From: an uncultured Brevundimonas sp.
Lineage (GTDB): Bacteria; Pseudomonadota; Alphaproteobacteria; Caulobacterales; Caulobacteraceae
Reading direction: 5' to 3'
Length of the DNA stretch: 5,140 bases
Assembly (NCBI GenBank): GCA_946885435.1
Contig: CAMPGL010000145.1
Coordinates: forward strand, 1-5,140
Made by a program: the position numbers and the translations under genes. The notes under the pieces were generated by a model. It searched no databases and was not told the DNA's origin. It saw only the letters and a list, made by a program, of their open reading frames with translations. Shown one piece after another: positions 4,310 to 5,140 of the stretch (the first letter of the stretch is position 1; every line of letters starts with the position of its first letter).

Positions 4310-5104
4310 ATGACCAACCAAGCCGAAACCGCGCCTGCGAGCGGCTATCCGTTGCGCCGCATCCTCATCCTGATCGCCGCCTTCGCGGCCCCCTTCGTGG
4401 GCTACGCCCAGATGGCGCTGGACTGGGGCCTGTCGCCCAGCGAGTTCTCGGCCGACGGGGACGGCACCCTTCGCGTAGCCGGCTACGCCTTCTCGATCTG
4501 GGCGGTCATCTACGGCTGGCTGATCGTCTATGGCGTTTATCAGGCCCTTCCCAGGACGCCGGAAACCCGCGTCTTACGCGGGCTCGGCTGGCCGTCGTTC
4601 CTGGCGCTGGTCGGAATCTCGCTCTGGATCGTCGCCTCCGCGGCCGACGCCGAGCTGATGACCATCCTGCTGATCTTTGGGTCAGGCCTGGTCCTGATCG
4701 CGCCGCTGTGGGCCGGGCGCGGCTTCCAGGATGAGAGCCTGAAGCGCCGCGCTCTCATCGTCTGGCCGGTGGCCATGCTGGCCGGCTGGCTGACCATCGC
4801 CTCGCTCGTGAACCTGCTGACCGTTCTGACGGGGAACGACCAGCTCGGCGGCCTGTCCCCCATGGTCTGGGCGATCGGCGCGGTGGTGGTCGCCACAGCC
4901 GCCGCCCTGGCCATGACCTGGCGCACGCGGGCCTGGACCTATCCGGCCCCCATTGCCTGGGGACTCATCGGCGTCTTCGTCGCCGAGCGATCGGAAGGTG
5001 ACACCACCCTGGCTTTCGCGGGGCTGGCCGCCGCCTTCCTCGTGGCCATCGGCGCGACCCTGATCCTGGCGCGCGGACGGAGCGTCAGTCGGGCGGCATC
5101 CTGA
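4310..5104 (+). CDS. TspO/MBR-related multi-pass membrane protein
   Basis: The 264-residue product is strongly hydrophobic, with about seven or eight predicted membrane helices: roughly 16-36, 58-79, 94-111, 115-133, 148-172, 184-204, 213-225 and 233-254. The second helix carries AGYAFSIWAVIYGWLIVYGVYQALP, and the fifth ends in GWLTIASLVNLL. Both match the long (about 250-280 residue) bacterial 'tryptophan-rich sensory protein' branch of the TspO/MBR family, whose typical motifs are FSIWGLIY....YQ and GW..vA...N. Tryptophans are plentiful (39, 64, 70, 94, 106, 134, 152, 160, 187, 204, 209, 217). Classical TspO is about 160 residues with five helices and binds tetrapyrroles or sterols; a ligand for this longer form cannot be inferred. 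GGAGGG at 4297-4302, seven bases before the ATG, sets the start. The first 14 residues are polar and likely cytoplasmic. It is divergent from the 66-residue gene. The remaining 36 bases of the window hold no feature I can support. Confidence 0.72.
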   Translation: MTNQAETAPASGYPLRRILILIAAFAAPFVGYAQMALDWGLSPSEFSADGDGTLRVAGYAFSIWAVIYGWLIVYGVYQALPRTPETRVLRGLGWPSFLALVGISLWIVASAADAELMTILLIFGSGLVLIAPLWAGRGFQDESLKRRALIVWPVAMLAGWLTIASLVNLLTVLTGNDQLGGLSPMVWAIGAVVVATAAALAMTWRTRAWTYPAPIAWGLIGVFVAERSEGDTTLAFAGLAAAFLVAIGATLILARGRSVSRAAS

Positions 5105-5140
5105 GGGCGGCCGGCGTCGTCTCGCGGCTCCGCTCGCTCG

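Noticed and set aside
3502..4317. Long reverse-strand open frame (about 271 codons) opposite the second lipoprotein gene
   Set aside because: It is a GC-driven shadow: Arg/Gly/Pro-rich composition, no recognisable domain, and it covers both the well-supported lipoprotein gene and the 66-residue gene that has a strong ribosome-binding site.
5085..5140. Possible C-terminus of a convergent reverse-strand gene ending in TGA at 5087-5085
   Set aside because: Only 17 codons are visible, with no recognisable motif; the window ends too soon to support a gene.

Overview
The window is about 5.1 kb of GC-rich, densely coded bacterial chromosome. It reads like an alphaproteobacterium, and I infer the order Caulobacterales (a Brevundimonas- or Caulobacter-like genome). 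The reasons are the strong G/C bias at third codon positions, the style of the PurQ protein (N-terminus [19 protein letters not shown]), and the many short intergenic gaps with purine-rich Shine-Dalgarno sites. No taxonomic search was possible, so this is an impression. I see no mobile element, CRISPR array, tRNA or rRNA.

Layout from left to right. Bases 1-162 are the 3' end of a YbhB/YbcL-type (PEBP, Raf-kinase-inhibitor-like) gene. Next comes a forward gene for an exported SnoaL-like/NTF2-fold protein (223-717). Two reverse-strand genes follow, read right to left: a small membrane-anchored LuxR-type transcription factor (1376-1789), then a four-helix DUF4199-like membrane protein (746-1279). 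They look like one transcription unit with an inverted repeat in the 96-base gap. Divergent from the regulator is purQ (1871-2533), the glutaminase subunit of FGAM synthase in purine synthesis, followed by a hairpin. Bases 2654-4011 hold two tandem lipoprotein genes of unknown function, 8 bases apart. A 66-residue disordered hydrophilic protein lies on the reverse strand (4008-4208), and its stop codon overlaps that of the second lipoprotein in a CTAG. A divergent TspO/MBR-like multi-pass membrane protein (4310-5104) ends the window.

The genes do not form one pathway. PurQ is a housekeeping enzyme sitting without purS or purL among envelope and regulatory genes. The two groupings most likely to act together are the membrane LuxR/DUF4199 pair (a putative one-component membrane sensor with its partner) and the lipoprotein pair (a putative envelope complex). 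I found no clearly new defence or mobile system. The most interesting candidates are these two modules, the altered conserved residues in PurQ, and the small protein with a possible stress-type promoter.
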